64,000 nucleotides of DNA from Argyresthia goedartella (taxonomy: Eukaryota > Arthropoda > Insecta > Lepidoptera > Argyresthiidae): contig OX463812.1 of NCBI GenBank assembly GCA_949825045.1, positions 4,634,661 to 4,698,660 of the forward strand. Reading direction: 5' to 3'. The notes beneath the pieces were generated by a model. That model was not told where the DNA came from. It worked only from the letters and a program-made list of their open reading frames with translations, and did not search any database. Position numbers and translations under genes: made by a program. This document shows, piece after piece, positions 63,288 through 64,000 of this stretch (its first letter is position 1; every line of letters begins with the position of its first letter).

Positions 63288-64000
63288 CAGATGTAGTGAA
63301 TAATCCTTTCCTATAGGCAAAACTCGGAACAACGATAACACCCGAATGGTGCCGATGTGTCTATGAATTACTGTATTATTAAATTACGTGTAGGTATCAA
63401 ATAAATCGCATACTTTATTTATCAATGTCAAATGTCAAATTGCCCGTTTGACGAATATAACACTGAGATGTTAAAACCACCACGATTCTATCATATAAAG
63501 AAATCGGTAGGTAAACAAAAATATAAATAGTTACTGAGGACGTTTTATTTTAATAAAACGCACTGATAAAAACCAAATTCCGGTTGGGATGATCTAATGA
63601 TTCTATAAGGATTGGAAACCCCAAAAGTCTAACTATAAGTCAAAACTACAGTAGGATTTTGCAGACCTTTTTTATAACAATAAATTTTTGTAATTAAATA
63701 AAAATACTATGACATAACAAAAAAGACACCTCAACATAAAACAAAACAAACCAGCAGAGAAATTAATATAAATAAATATGACTTTCTGATTGGATGAACG
63801 ATTTCGATTATGACAGCGGGATAAGAGAAAGAGGAGCGGGGTGGACAGTGTGTTGCGAAACAATACTTCCAACTTCCATATCACAGTCAGAATCAGAACT
63901 ATTTTCTGGTGTATCATCGTCAGAGTTTCATGAACGGTGATTACAAAACTAGCCATATAATTTTCCAACTCAGGTTCGTGTTTTCGGTACTCGTTTTCGC
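63288..64000 (-). mobile_element. DD82E transposon copy 2, cut by the window edge
   Basis: Begins at the same terminal repeat (CAGATGTAGTGAATAATCCT) after TA (63286-63287) and follows copy 1 (2537-3160) closely. About 100 bp more coding sequence is present (63828-63930) and a 17-bp stretch is missing near 63545. Orientation is the same as copy 1. The rest lies beyond 64000. Confidence 0.9.
63820..64000 (-). pseudogene. DD82E transposase C-terminus (partial)
   Basis: Encodes ENEYRKHEPELENYMASFVI and then, after a one-base frame shift near 63930, an acidic tail (SDDDTPENSSDSDCDMEVGS) ending in LSLIPLS. The tail is absent from copy 1, where LPPLIPLS follows directly. Only the last part of the gene is in the window. 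Confidence 0.75.

Overview
The window looks like nuclear DNA of an insect, most probably a moth or butterfly (Lepidoptera). It is AT-rich, has one host gene split into short GT-AG exons, and is otherwise filled with decayed transposable elements (TEs). The Lepidoptera assignment is an inference from the TE mixture (FP-type and coiled-coil ORF1 LINEs, maT and rosa mariners, a tRNA-derived SINE, repeats opening with a GGTTCCGTA motif) and from the receptor sequence. No bacterial gene, operon, rRNA, CRISPR array or intact virus was seen.

Host gene. On the minus strand, ten exons between 47325 and 6774 join in perfect phase into about 640 residues of a class C G-protein-coupled receptor of the metabotropic glutamate receptor family. 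They run from the second lobe of the Venus-flytrap ligand-binding domain, through the cysteine-rich domain, to transmembrane helix 7. The sequence best fits the insect mangetout/mXR (mGluRB) type: the serine-aspartate pocket motif is kept, but the position of the lysine that holds the glutamate side chain is Gln. The first exons lie beyond the right edge and the last exon(s) beyond the left edge. One intron (19493-47073) is 27.6 kb long and made almost wholly of TEs.

TE layout, left to right. 1-6.4 kb: a LINE 3' end, a maT-derived MITE (806-1592), a complete 2.2 kb DD82E Tc1/mariner-like element (2537-4735) and a LINE tail. 6.7-19.5 kb: nine receptor exons with small introns carrying a MITE, nested LINE and RTE fragments, a 436-bp tandem duplication and a SINE. 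19.5-47 kb (large intron): a hairpin-rich MITE, a Crypton tyrosine recombinase split by a LINE, a decayed FP-ORF1 LINE, an almost intact two-ORF LINE (27.7-32.5 kb), LINE and rosa fragments, a Ty3/gypsy remnant, and a five-layer nest at 38.5-46 kb. 47-64 kb: more LINE copies with MITE insertions, a second nearly intact two-ORF LINE (53.2-57.3 kb, minus), a hAT MITE with an exact 8-bp target duplication, a rosa (DD41D) fragment, a maT (DD37D) copy with a single nonsense codon, and a second DD82E copy cut by the window edge.

No cooperating novel gene system was found. The strongest observations are the receptor with its pocket substitution, the twin-priming-like LINE inversion inside a five-layer nest, the DD82E pair in direct orientation flanking the locus, several new-looking MITEs with target duplications, and the TE ends sitting a few bases from two receptor splice donors. 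Boundaries of decayed elements are by-eye estimates. Family names come from motif spacing and from recalled family features, not from a database search.
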